DNA from: Bidens hawaiensis
Taxonomy: Eukaryota; Streptophyta; Magnoliopsida; Asterales; Asteraceae
NCBI GenBank assembly: GCA_021521415.1
Contig: JAIQDT010001111.1
Location: forward strand, 1-64,000
Length of the DNA stretch: 64,000 bases
Direction of reading: 5' to 3'
The notes below the pieces were generated by a model. That model saw nothing but the letters and a program-made list of their open reading frames with translations. It ran no database searches and was not told where the DNA came from. A program made the translations under genes and the position numbers. Positions 1 to 9,447 of this stretch are shown piece by piece (within the stretch, counting starts at the first letter, position 1; each line of letters opens with the position of its first letter).

Positions 1-601
1 TGTCTTCTCTCATCAACACAGTGTACATCTCCCATTTCGGTGGGAGAGCATCAAGAAGCTTTTCAACAATTTCATCTTCTTTGTAAGCAATTGAATAATT
101 GTTGAGTTCGGTCATCAGATGATAATATCTAGTGATGATATCATCAAGTGATTCATTCTTCAAGTACTTGAAGACCGAGAATTGGGTTTTAAGTAGTTTA
201 ATCTTTGAAGCACGAATTCCCACATTACCCTCAAAACGGTTTTCAAGAGCTTCCCAAAGCTCTCTAGCAGTCTTATACTTTCTGAAGGTGTGTAGAATCT
301 CTTGTGGAAGAGCCATAGTAATCGCAGCATGAGCTTTGCTTTCAGCCTCATACATTTTCTTCTCTTCTTCTTCCATCTCTTTGTATTTCTTTATCTGATC
401 ACTACCCTCATACTCAGCAGTAGGTGGAATGTAACCATCTTGTATGCATACCCACATCTTAGCATCTTGGTACTTGACATATTGTTCAAAACGATCTTTC
501 CACGCTACATAATCGGTTTTCTTAAGCATCTTCGGTGCCTTTGTAGCCGAACCCGCTTCCACTTCCATCTTAACTAGTTCCGTAATGTTGATTGAAGACA
601 T
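1..601 (-). CDS. gag: Copia gag polyprotein, N-terminal part (element X), cut by window edge
   Basis: The frame is open without stops from an ATG at 601-599 to base 2, giving 200 residues, and continues out of the window. It starts MSSINITELVKM. It has the layout of the plant Copia Gag family (DUF4219 then UBN2/Retrotran_gag_2): a W-K-x-R-F-E-Q-Y block near residues 35-45, an A-I-T-M-A-L-P-Q block near 100, A-R-E-L-W-E-A-L-E near 115, and L-L-D-A-L-P-P-K-W near 190. Gag forms the virus-like particle that packages element RNA in the cytoplasm. The ATG follows a leader that begins at the primer site of the adjacent LTR. An intact frame beside an LTR that differs little from its inverted copy suggests a recently active family. 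Confidence 0.85.
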   Translation of the reverse strand, partial: MSSINITELVKMEVEAGSATKAPKMLKKTDYVAWKDRFEQYVKYQDAKMWVCIQDGYIPPTAEYEGSDQIKKYKEMEEEEKKMYEAESKAHAAITMALPQEILHTFRKYKTARELWEALENRFEGNVGIRASKIKLLKTQFSVFKYLKNESLDDIITRYYHLMTELNNYSIAYKEDEIVEKLLDALPPKWEMYTVLMRED

Positions 602-1094
602 CTTTCACGAAACACACAGAAACCCGAAAAATAAAAATTTTATTTTTAACAGTACTGTAGGCGAAGTTGTGGATAACTTCGCTTAACTCTGAACTTCGCT
701 GATTCTGAACTTCGCTTTCTTTTTAAATTCGCCTGATTTGGCGAAGTTGTAGATAACTTCGCTTAAGGTAAGCGAACTTGTGAAGTAGGCGAAGTTGTGG
801 GTAACTTCGCTGATACAGGCGAACTTGAGAAGGTAGGCGAAGTTGTGGATAACTTCGCTTAACCTTATATCTTCACTGAAACCCTACGAACAGTGACGGC
901 AACTTTGCCTGATGAACACGATAAATATGCAGGTTAGATTTCTGGATTTTACGATGTTTGTGAAGGTGTTATGGGTTGTTTATGATTGTAGGAGGTGAGT
1001 ATAACACAAAAACTCAGAAAACTCGTCCCGCGAATAGTCGAACGGAACGATTTCTACACCCGCGTGATAATCCCGAACCACACAATCGAGCAAA
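602..1094 (-). other. 5' leader of element X, rich in a repeated GCGAAGTT/AACTTCGC hairpin word
   Basis: Non-coding stretch between primer site and gag ATG. Between about 653 and 865 the half-words GCGAAGTT and AACTTCGC occur again and again, several times as a pair around a 6-base spacer that would form a hairpin. The same words occur in this family's LTR. No ORF of note. Confidence 0.7.
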
Positions 1095-1107
1095 AGCTCT
1101 GATACCA
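1095..1107 (-). other. Primer-binding site, tRNA-iMet type (element X)
   Basis: On the minus strand TGGTATCAGAGCT starts two bases after the LTR end. This is the standard plant Copia primer site for minus-strand DNA synthesis from initiator tRNA-Met. Confidence 0.9.
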
Positions 1108-1109
1108 AT

Positions 1110-1528
1110 TGTAGGTTCCCAGCCGGATCTACACGAGATATCTCGTTCTACGTAGGTGCGGAATCCCTACGTAAGACGTTACGAGCGTAGAAGACGATAC
1201 GAGTTAACACAATCGAACACACGTTACAATAAACAAATACTCGTTATATTGCAACCTTAAACACGTGATATCAATCACTGATTACAGGACTCTCTGACTC
1301 GTAAACTCGAATAATAAAACTTCTTATTCATTAAGCCGTAACCTAATCAATATATATCACGACAACTTCCCCTGGCATGTTCAGGCGAAGTTGTCCCTAA
1401 CTTCGCTTGTCTAACAAGTTCGCCTATATCAGCGAACTTGTTAGCTAACTTCGCTTACATCAAATACAAAACATTACAAACTCGATTACAGACACTAGAC
1501 ACTGAACTACTGACATCATGCACCAACA
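1110..1528 (-). repeat. LTR of element X (complete, 419 bp)
   Basis: On the minus strand it begins TGTTGGTGCATG and ends GGGAACCTACA, with TG..CA termini. A polypurine tract lies directly upstream and a primer-binding site directly downstream. A TATA-like TATATATT stretch lies near 1350-1357 on the minus strand. It contains several GCGAAGTT/AACTTCGC words. It matches the inverted copy at 3343-3744 with about seven differences by eye. Confidence 0.9.
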
Positions 1529-1541
1529 GACTCCCCCTTGG
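1529..1541 (-). other. Polypurine tract upstream of X LTR
   Basis: Minus-strand CCAAGGGGGAGTC lies immediately before the LTR start and would prime plus-strand DNA synthesis. Its presence shows the extra gene at 1609-3307 is the 3' end of an internal region, while the same LTR also starts the next unit. Confidence 0.85.
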
Positions 1542-1608
1542 CAGTAGCTTCATCTCTTTATCTTCAAGCACGCGTCTTGTAATCTTCAACAATCTTGAAT
1601 CTTCATCT

Positions 1609-3307
1609 TTAAGCATTCACTCTTTCTCGTACACATACCGACACAACTCTTTGATATTTCCTCGTTTCGTCTTTCCAAGCAGGAATATAAAAGATTTTCT
1701 TCTCATTCAGCACCTGCAGATCAGCTCGAGACAGGTTCACTAGACGCATCGGATCATAGACTCTCAGCAGCTCTTGTTCATCTTCGTCTTCCATCACTGC
1801 TTCAGCTGTCTCACAATCTACATACCACCACTTCAACTCTTTGAGCACATCCTTAGGCATTTGTTTCATCGGCACTTCTTTCAAACACCGGATCAGTTTA
1901 TACTTCATAATCATCCAAGGCTTGCCATCTGCTCTCAACCCTCTATCTTTATCTTTGTTAAGTTTACCCTTCTGTGGTTTCAGCAACTCGAACTTCTTTT
2001 CCTTTATACTCTCCTTCCATACTATCTTCCCGATGACCCTAGCCATATTATCATCACTTCGATTTATCAATCCCATTCTGGCTATGTCTTTCACTTCACA
2101 TTCTGGCAGTGTGTTCAATGATATCAACATTCTTTTGAAGTACTGAATACCATCATATCTCTTAATCACGAAAAGCCTCAATTGCTCATCGTATATCCAG
2201 CAAATAATCCCCTTTCTCGCTTCAGCATAGCCTCTAATGTTGTAACTCTTCTTAAACATTGTAGGGACCGCTGGTTTCTTCATTTTGACGAACCACTGAG
2301 CATAGCCTTCTTTCCATCTAGGCTGCTCTTCCCATTCAGTCTCATCATTTCCCATCTCTTTACTCATATCTGCGTTATCGACTTCTGGAATCTCATGCTC
2401 TACATTCTCTACTACTATCTCTCCCTCTTCTATCTCATCATCAATCACAATCTGTTCACCAATCTTCTCTATCTTATCACTCGGTAATACATCATCATCA
2501 CACATAAAGTCATCATCCATCTCCTCAACCTCCACTACCACCACATCATCACCACTAGCTGCAGTTGTCGACTCCCCCTGAGTTGTGGAAGTCCCAAGAG
2601 CTTGTACAGTTCTTGGCAACTCACCACCTGCACCTTTCGATGCATTGGGATCATCGTCTCGATCATTTCTCCTCTTGGTCCTCAACTCATCGCCTTTACA
2701 GCTCGTCTCCCCCCTGAGATGCCAAGAACTCCTTCAGAGCATCTATGATTTTTCCATGTTCTACCAGCAGGGACGACTGCATCTGATTCTCTACAACTAG
2801 GCGTTGAATAGCCTGGGTCTGGATAAGATTAATCCTTGACTGCTCTGCCACGACCCGTTCAAGTGCTGCTATTCGTTCTGAGTCTGATAAGGTTGCATCG
2901 AAATCAAACCTCCGATGTGATATATCTTGAGTGTACTGAGAAGGGATTTCCGATATAACCGGGACATCAGAAATAGACGTAAACGCAGGTGGTATCGTCA
3001 CCGATAACCCTGCAGTGGCCACAACCGTCGACTCAATAAAATGTGCCACGACCTCCGTTGGAGTAAGAGTTGGAGGTGGCAACGATACGATTTCCGGAGC
3101 CGAAAGCTGAAATGAAGTGAGTGGGAGGCCAAATGAGGATGAGGTAGCCACCACGGGAATGTCCGAGGCGCTTGGCCTTGTAACCTGTAATGATGAGGGA
3201 ACCATTGTCATACCGGACAGTGCGGGTGGGGTGAAACGCACCACCCTCGAGCTCTCACCGGCTCTCGATCCTGCACCTATCCGTTCCCTTCTTGATCTGC
3301 GAATCAA
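1609..3307 (-). pseudogene. Copia extra (post-pol) gene of element X, split by one frameshift
   Basis: Two abutting minus-strand frames: 3307-2696 (203 aa) and 2685-1609 (about 358 aa). They switch at a run of six G (2709-2714 on the plus strand are C), so a single indel probably split one gene of about 565 residues. Order of parts: Arg-rich start, Ser/Pro/Val-rich stretch, coiled coil (I-A-A-L-E-R-V-V-A-E-Q to L-K-E-F-L-A), basic patch R-T-K-R-R-N-D-R, strongly acidic region (many D/E, 2600-2340), then a globular C-terminus ending with R-V-Y-D-P-M-R-L and N-L-S-R-A-D-L. The corresponding motif occurs in the extra genes of Y and S. The N-terminal domain seen in Y, V and S is missing because the inverted LTR joins at 3343. 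No membrane segment. Function unknown; an envelope role is not supported. Confidence 0.65.
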
Positions 3308-3342
3308 CTGTTGAACTTCTTCTTCATAGTCTGACTCGCTAT

Positions 3343-3744
3343 AGTAGTTCAGTGTCCAGTGTCTGTAATCGAGTTTGTAATGTTTTGTATTTGATGTAAG
3401 CGAAGTTAGCTAACAAGTTCGCTGATATGGGCGAACTTGTTAGACAAGCGAAGTTAGGGACAACTTCGCCTGAACATGCCTGGCGAAGTTGTCGTGATAT
3501 ATATTGATTAGGTTACGGCTTAATCAATAAGAAGTTTTATTATTCGAGTTTACGAGTCAGAGAGTCCTGTAATCAGTGATTGATATCATGTGTTTAAGGT
3601 TGCAATATAACGAGTATTTGTTTATTGTAACGTGTGTTTGATTGTGTTAACTCGTATCGTCTTCTACGCTCGTAACGTCTTACGTAGGGATTCCGCACCT
3701 ACGTAGAACGAGATATCTCGTGTAGATCCGGCTGGGAACCTACA
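3343..3744 (+). repeat. Inverted copy of X LTR, lacking its first ~17 bases
   Basis: Plus-strand copy of the LTR at 1110-1528. It starts inside the LTR (GTAGTTCAGTG) and runs to the normal end CCTACA. The preceding 35 bases join it to the truncated extra gene, which lies on the opposite strand. Differences from the other copy are about seven in 400 by eye. Confidence 0.85.
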
Positions 3745-3746
3745 AT

Positions 3747-3759
3747 TGGTATCAGAGCT
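3747..3759 (+). other. Primer-binding site of the inverted X copy
   Basis: TGGTATCAGAGCT two bases after the LTR end, on the plus strand. It mirrors 1095-1107. Confidence 0.85.
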
Positions 3760-4044
3760 TTTGCTCGATTGTGTGGTTCGGGATTATCACGCGGGTGTAG
3801 AAATCGTTCCGTTCGACTATTCGCGGGACGAGTTTTCTGAGTTTTTGTGTTATACTCACCTCCTACAATCATAAACAACCCATAACACCTTCACAAACCA
3901 CGTAAAATCCAGAAATCTAACCTGCATATTCATCGTGTTCATCAGGCGAAGTTGCCGTCACTGTTCGTAGGGTTTCAGCGAAGATATAAGGTTAAGCGAA
4001 GTTATCCACAACTTCGCCTACCTTCTCAAGTTCGCCTGTATCAG
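3760..4044 (+). other. Inverted copy of X leader
   Basis: Reverse complement of roughly 810-1094 with a few changes. It stops just before a GCGAAGTT-type word, where the sequence passes into an LTR start in the opposite orientation. Confidence 0.75.
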
Positions 4045-4188
4045 GTGAAGTTGTCCCTAACTTCGCTTGTCTAACAAGTTTGCCTATATCAGCGAACTTG
4101 TTAGCTAACTTCGCTTACATCAAATACAAAACATTACAAACTCGATTACAGACACTAGACACTGAACTACTGACTTCATGCACCAACA
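4045..4188 (-). repeat. First 144 bp of an X LTR (outer end of element)
   Basis: Matches 1385-1528 closely and ends on the same terminus (CACCAACA on the plus strand). From 4189 the sequence is Y gag, so 4188 is the insertion boundary. Confidence 0.8.
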
Positions 4189-5026
4189 AGGTTGAAGAAA
4201 TGTGTGATGAAACTGTTCCAACGATAGTTGATATTGAAGATGTTGAAGTAGAGTCTACTAATCATGCTTTCAAGGCTGGACGGGTAATATTCTCTACTAA
4301 TGTTAAACGTTATTGTGACCTTGTGATGAAAAAGATTTTGCGATTAACTCACTTAAAATGTATTACAATAACATGTTTCAAGTTTATAAAAGAATTAAAG
4401 AAGCTTTTAATAAACTTCAAAATGTGAGAAAAGCTTGTGGGTGAAAATCTTACAAGTTGGGAAAACCATTTCTATGCTAACTCACACAGTTAAAGGTAAA
4501 CAAATTGCTATCAATAGGCATGTTGATGAGAAAGCGGAATTAAAAAGGGAACTTCAATAAATTAAAATTGAAACAGAAAGAGTTGACACTAAACTTAAAA
4601 GCTACTCTGCCTCATCATATGTCCTTGGTCACATTGTTCCAAAGCACTATGTTGAGGACAAAAAGGATGATCTGAAATATCATGTTGTACCGCCACCTAT
4701 TTGGAGCTCTTATGTTCCAAAAGAACCTGAAGGGTTTCTTAAGGCGATGAATGTTGTGAGCAACCTGGTTCACCACATCATGATGTTTCATCATCTTTTT
4801 CATGTGATGAGCAACCATTTAAATCTTTCAAAATTTGAGAGTGAAGTGGGTAAGAAAGTTGAATTTGTGATTTTTGAGATAAAATCTGAAACAAGTGATA
4901 AATCTGGTAATAAAAATGTTAAACTAGATCCGAAATTCAAACAAGTACTAAAACTGGTAATCAGAACTCCAAATTTGCTAAATACAGTTTTTATTACCAA
5001 AGAAAAGGTATTAGGTTAAAGAGGGA
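4189..5026 (+). pseudogene. Copia gag, C-terminal region (element Y), decayed
   Basis: Interior gag sequence with several frameshifts and stops. It is homologous to the minus-strand gag of V (about 55050-54200). Recognisable stretches are C-D-E-T-V near 4203, a Lys-rich coiled-coil-like region 4320-4560, a Pro-rich P-P-I-W-S-S-Y-V-P block near 4690, and G-K-K-V-E-F-V-I-F-E-I-K-S-E-T near 4850-4900. The left boundary is the X insertion at 4188, the right the G insertion at 5031. The frame resumes at 17281, in the stretch before the zinc knuckle. Confidence 0.75.
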
Positions 5027-5031
5027 GACAA
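5027..5031. repeat. Target-site duplication of G, left copy (GACAA)
   Basis: Identical to 17276-17280. Direct 5-bp duplication flanking the TG..CA ends of element G. Confidence 0.95.
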
Positions 5032-8000
5032 TGTAACGATTCCGGCAAATTCAGGTATACCCTAGCCGGAATATACTATTTACGTGTTATTCAATACTGA
5101 ATATATGAATTATAATGTGTTTATACGAGTATATAAGATTCACAGTACGAATTGTACTCAAATGTACAACTAGTCGTATCGGAATTACGATTAATCGATG
5201 AACGGTTATTGAAACCCGAACGAATCGGGAATTACATTATAGACAAAATATATAATGTTTAGTGATGTTTACGAAGTATTAAAGCTTCGGGATAAGTGAA
5301 TTATAGCACAGAAAAAGGACTTCGATTTATTAGTACGTCGGTACGATAAACGAAACCTTTAACATCAAACCAAGCAAGAGACGATCGATCAAACCGAAAA
5401 AGATGCACAATTACCGACAATAAGATGTGTTAAGTCAATAAACGTCATGGTTTAAGTTTTTAAAGTTTTTAAATCAGTTTTATTTAAATTTCATTTTTAA
5501 GCCGAAAAACGACCGTTTTGGCCTCGTTTTGAGCGGAATTAAACGTTTAACCGAAAAAACGAACTGAACCAGATTATCCACAACATTATCCGGATTACGC
5601 AATCCGAATATGTGGCCATGGTTGGAGATATGGGCCCTCCACCCACTTAACATGGACCGATCGGTCCATGCTAGTCACACACACATCCATTTTTCTTTTT
5701 TCCACAAACTTTCTCCCAAAATCCTCTCAACCTCTTCATCATCCATCCAAAACCCAAGCTTTTTAGGCAAGAACTCAAGGTATAAACATGATTTTAATGG
5801 TGGATTCTTAGTTTTGATTCCATAATTTTGAGAAAATGAGGTTTCAAATGAAAAATGGGTGAAAACCCGAGATGAAACCGATTCTTGGAGGATCAAGGGA
5901 TGTATACAAGTTATACAAATGATCTTGGTCCAAGAAAGTAGCTAAAAGAGTCAAAAACGAATTTTTACGGTCAAAATCTTTGTTTTGATGTTTTAATCAA
6001 AACCATGAAAGAAATGGCTTGATTGTGGGTATAACTTGCTTGGTGTGGTGTTGATGTGCTTGTAAGTGTTGTATCTAGTGGCTAGGAAAGGCTAGAAACC
6101 AAGATCTTTGCGATCTAACGCTAGAAAACACAAGATAGTTCGGTTTTCGTGTGATTTAGTTATTTTGGACAGATTGTGGTAGGTTTAGAGTTGGGTCATG
6201 AAATTTCACAAAGATGATCTACACGTGAAAATATGAGATCTGTATAATTTTGGTAATTTTTGGATAAAGGATGAATATTTGGTGAATTTAATGCTCGGTT
6301 TTGGCTAAAAATGGTGAAAAATAGGTAAGCATCATGGAAAATTCTGGAAAATTTAAGATAAGCTTTTTATAACATAACAAAGTCACACAAAAAATTTCAG
6401 GTTCATTGGAGAAGTCTAAGTAGGCTTTTCGGTAAAACGAGTTCTAGGGATTTCTAGCTCGGTTTTGGTAAAAATGGCATGAAAAATAAAGTTTTTGGTT
6501 CTGGAAAAATTACAGGGAACTATGTGGGTGACAGGGGTCATCCCAGAAAAATATGGGATTTTTCGAAGGTCGTTTGGTATTTTCGACATATTTGGTGTTT
6601 AAATGACGTTTAAAAATGGTTAAATAAATCTTAAATATAAAAATTAATTCTGGAAAAATTTTATAAAATTCCTTACTGTCAAAATATGGTTTGTACAAAA
6701 TTTCAAGGTCCGAGACTAAACGGGTATTTATTTGTGCTAAATGGAACTTAAAAACAAACTTTTAAAGCTTAAAACGGGTAAACCGGCAAAGTTCGCCTAA
6801 GAGAGCTGACTGGTGCATAAAAACCCTAAAAATGGATTATTTCATGAAACTAAGTTAATCAAGTAAAAATAAATCATCCGAAAATAATTCGGATGATTTG
6901 GGTAATTTTACCCGATTTAACCGTTTCCGGTGTATTAAAGGCGGAAACGGGCCCCGCGGCCAAACGGGGTGTCTAACCGAGCCCTAATTTCACCACTTTA
7001 ATGAAAATATCAATAATGACTATTTTCGGGACGTATGTGGTCAAACTCATTTTTGGAAACATAAAGACGAATAACCGTGCTAAGCACGCAAAACGAGAAA
7101 ACAAACTATCGGTAGTTTTGACTAAAGAACTCTAAGTGATATCACAATCTAAGTCCTGAGAAGTGTATCGGGGTTAACATCGTCCCCGGATCGCGTACGG
7201 TACTGGGTTAACAGTGTCCCCGGACGTACCGGTTAACACGAATTTAAGTTATATTAATAGAAATTGTGTAGTAATGACTTAGGGATCGTATTACAGATCC
7301 AAGCCGGTAGCTGTTCACGGTATTACACCTCTGCTCACCAACAAGGTGAGTTTTCACGAGCCCCTTTTACTGAACTGTTTTAATTATTTTCCCGGGGCGG
7401 AAAGCATGTTTCTATCAAAGTGTTTAAGTACATGCTAATCGCATGGAAACGAATGTATTTATATAATGGTTATTGTACGGAAATCGTACGGTAATGTATT
7501 AAGATGGTAATTAACTGAGTTGCTAATATTGTAAGGCCCGAAACAGTGTTCTGGGGTAACTGAGTACCCAGAGGTTATTAAATGTGTTTCTGGGGTAACA
7601 GAGTTCCCAGAGGTTATTAAATGTGTTTCTGGGGTAACAGAGTTCCCAGGGGTTATTGGAAGTATTCTGGGGTAACAGAGTTCCCGGAGGTTAATCGATA
7701 TGTTTTGGGGGTTAATAGAGTTTTCACTTGTGAACTCAGTATAATTACATCACTTACTTATGATTTTTATAATGATTTGTCATGATTTATTAAAATTAGT
7801 GAAACTCACCAACTATTCGTAGTTGACCCGTTTTCTTTACATGCTTTCTAGGTACACTCAAATCGGAATGAGTGATATGTGTTCGATGCTGTGTGCTATT
7901 TGTGGAAGCCTAGAGATCTATATTTTGCATTAAATATGATAATGTATTATCGGTAACACTTATGTGATAACGCTTAGATGGTTATGAAACTCAGAACAAT

Positions 8001-8111
8001 GTAATACGTTTAAATTAATGTAGTGGTGTTTTCTTTATAAACAATGCTGTTGATATCAGATGTGTCTGTTGCATTCCGTGTACGTTTCCGCTGCGGTTAC
8101 GGGGTGTTACA
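5032..8111 (+). repeat. 5' LTR of G (3,080 bp)
   Basis: Begins TGTAACGATTCCGG and ends ACGGGGTGTTACA. Both ends repeat at 14192 and 17275. No ORF of note. It includes a 39-bp tandem repeat array near its 3' end and a TATATAAG stretch near 5115. Confidence 0.95.
7549..7703 (+). repeat. 39-bp tandem repeat, four copies, in G 5' LTR
   Basis: Units begin TTCTGGGGTAAC at 7549, 7588, 7627 and 7665, and a more degenerate fifth follows. The same array sits in the 3' LTR at 16713-16867, so it predates this insertion. Confidence 0.85.
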
Positions 8112-8116
8112 GAACT

Positions 8117-8130
8117 TGGTATCAGAGCCA
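8117..8130 (+). other. Primer-binding site of G (tRNA-iMet type)
   Basis: TGGTATCAGAGCCA five bases after the LTR end, the full canonical plant initiator-tRNA match. Confidence 0.95.
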
Positions 8131-8467
8131 TTGGTTATAAAGAATTAGGATGTCTTTAAAAGATACCTAAAATATAACCAGTAGCTCAAGTATTATAGGA
8201 TCTGAATATCAACTAATAATATATTGTGACGAGATCGAGATAAACTTGGATGGACAAGTGGGTTATTATGGTCCGGAACATAATAACAGACTTGTCTGCA
8301 CGAGGGAATTCAAAGAAAGTCACGGGGGACTTTAATAGGTAAAATTGGCAACATACGTGCAAATATGTGATAATATTGTTATGTGGTCAAGTTGTATAAG
8401 TAAGTGTATATTAATTTAATTATGATTTACACTATGGAAAGAACTATATGTTTGTTAACTTGTGTGC
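8131..8467 (+). other. G leader before the first ORF
   Basis: AT-rich non-coding stretch between primer site and the first ORF. It ends in a pyrimidine/TG-rich tract and an acceptor-like CAG at 8467-8469. Confidence 0.6.
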
Positions 8468-8469
8468 AG
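8468..8469 (+). promoter_or_regulatory. Candidate 3' splice site before G ORF0
   Basis: TGTGTGCAG followed after five bases by the ATG at 8475. Position and context fit an acceptor that would place the small ORF first on a spliced RNA. Not proven from sequence alone. Confidence 0.4.
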
Positions 8470-8474
8470 GTAAA

Positions 8475-9074
8475 ATGTCAAGAACCCCCAGTTTGTCGAT
8501 TGAGGAGGACCCGGAGGAGGTCAGCTCCGGGGACTCTGGGAGCCCACTCGTGGCATCTAGCACCGAGCCTTCCGAGGCTAGCCTTAGGAGTTCCGGCCAG
8601 TCCTCCCCAGCTAGGATTGCCAGATCCCCGACCCCACCCGCACCACAGGTCGCTCCTGCACCCCCCGGATTCGGACCCCGCCTCACGGCGCGGATCAGTA
8701 TCCCACCTGTCCGACCTATCTCGCCCCCACCCAGACCTGCTACTCGCAGGGGCGAGTCCTCCAGCTCTCAGCCCGAGCCTGCGACTCCACCTGTGTGGGG
8801 TCTTCCGAGACAGGAACGGGACGCGGCGGCCTGGCTCCGAGTGCTCACCGAACAGGTGAACGAGCATTCCGCCGCCCTGACGGTGGGAGTCCAGAGGAGG
8901 ATGTACTTGGGTGATTGCATACTGGACCATCAGTATGCGATTGCCCAGCTGAAGAGGGAGTGCTCATACTCCCAATGGATGCTTGGCCGGATGGAGATGC
9001 GGGTTCGGATTATGATGGTCGTGTTGGTGGTGTTGGTGGCGATGTTGGTGGGGTTGGTTTACCACCGTGTTTAG
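8475..9074 (+). CDS. Small upstream ORF of G: Pro/Ser-rich protein with C-terminal membrane anchor
   Basis: A 199-residue frame, complete from the ATG at 8475 (start MSRTPSLSIEED) to a stop at 9072-9074. An in-frame ATG nine codons upstream lies before the acceptor-like CAG, so the internal start is preferred. Residues 1-115 are Ser/Pro/Arg-rich and probably disordered. Residues 125-180 look helical (A-A-W-L-R-V-L-T-E-Q, Q-Y-A-I-A-Q-L-K-R-E). The last ~20 are a single hydrophobic helix (M-V-V-L-V-V-L-V-A-M-L-V-G-L-V) before Y-H-R-V, the layout of a tail-anchored membrane protein. GC and CpG content are far above the surroundings. No family recognised. It lies between primer site and gag, where most Gypsy elements have nothing; it may be captured host sequence or a lineage-specific accessory gene. 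Confidence 0.65.
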   Translation: MSRTPSLSIEEDPEEVSSGDSGSPLVASSTEPSEASLRSSGQSSPARIARSPTPPAPQVAPAPPGFGPRLTARISIPPVRPISPPPRPATRRGESSSSQPEPATPPVWGLPRQERDAAAWLRVLTEQVNEHSAALTVGVQRRMYLGDCILDHQYAIAQLKRECSYSQWMLGRMEMRVRIMMVVLVVLVAMLVGLVYHRV

Positions 9075-9447
9075 TTGTTTTGGGTTGGGGATAGACAGGG
9101 ACCATTTTTTTTTATACTCTGTGTAAGCAGTTAGTGGTGATGCTAACATGGAGTGAATCTTGTTTAGTTATAATAAAACCACTGGCCCTTAGGGTGGGTC
9201 TCTTTTGGGGCATATCAATATAGATACTTTTGGGTATCATTCAAGCACTGACCCGTTGCGGGTTATGTCGAGATGATGCCGACACAGGCCCTATGTAGGA
9301 AAACTTATCTAATGTAATAGTGACGGGAAAGTAATATGAACGGATGTTTGTGTAATATGTACTAACGTTTATTAATGAATGGAATGTTTGTTGTGTTTTA
9401 TGATTGGAACTTGTATTGATTATATATATTTCTTGATGTTGTGTAGA
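9075..9447 (+). other. Spacer between G ORF0 and gag
   Basis: Non-coding and T-rich. It ends with TTGTGTAG directly before A-ATG of gag, a second acceptor-like site (AG at 9445-9446). Confidence 0.55.
9445..9446 (+). promoter_or_regulatory. Candidate 3' splice site before G gag
   Basis: A T-rich tract, then GTTGTGTAG one base before the gag ATG. With the similar site before ORF0 it suggests alternative splicing of one leader to two messages. Inference only. Confidence 0.35.

Larger units (their letters stand above)
1..4188 (-). mobile_element. Copia LTR retrotransposon X, rearranged, runs off the left edge
   Basis: A minus-strand Copia element, or tandem of two, inserted in the gag of element Y. 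Read on the minus strand from 4188 it has the first 144 bp of an LTR, then an inverted block of leader and LTR (4044-3343), the extra gene, a polypurine tract, a complete LTR (1528-1110), a primer-binding site, a leader and gag, which continues beyond base 1. The LTR flanked by both a polypurine tract and a primer site serves as 3' LTR of one unit and 5' LTR of the next. The outer end at 4188 has the standard terminus (TGTTGG on the minus strand). The matching end and the target duplication lie outside the window. Confidence 0.8.

Noticed and set aside
1774..2487. Open frames on the plus strand opposite the X extra gene
   Set aside because: They mirror an acidic, low-complexity minus-strand frame and show no family features.
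1609..2685. A host nuclear gene on the minus strand
   Set aside because: It is followed by a polypurine tract and LTR, and its C-terminal motif recurs in Y and S extra genes, so it is retrotransposon sequence.
8111..8130. tRNA gene
   Set aside because: The initiator-tRNA match is only the short primer-binding complement at each element; no cloverleaf is present.
8478..8930. 150-codon minus-strand frame over G ORF0
   Set aside because: High GC content creates long frames on both strands. The plus-strand frame has a membrane helix, a sensible start and element context.
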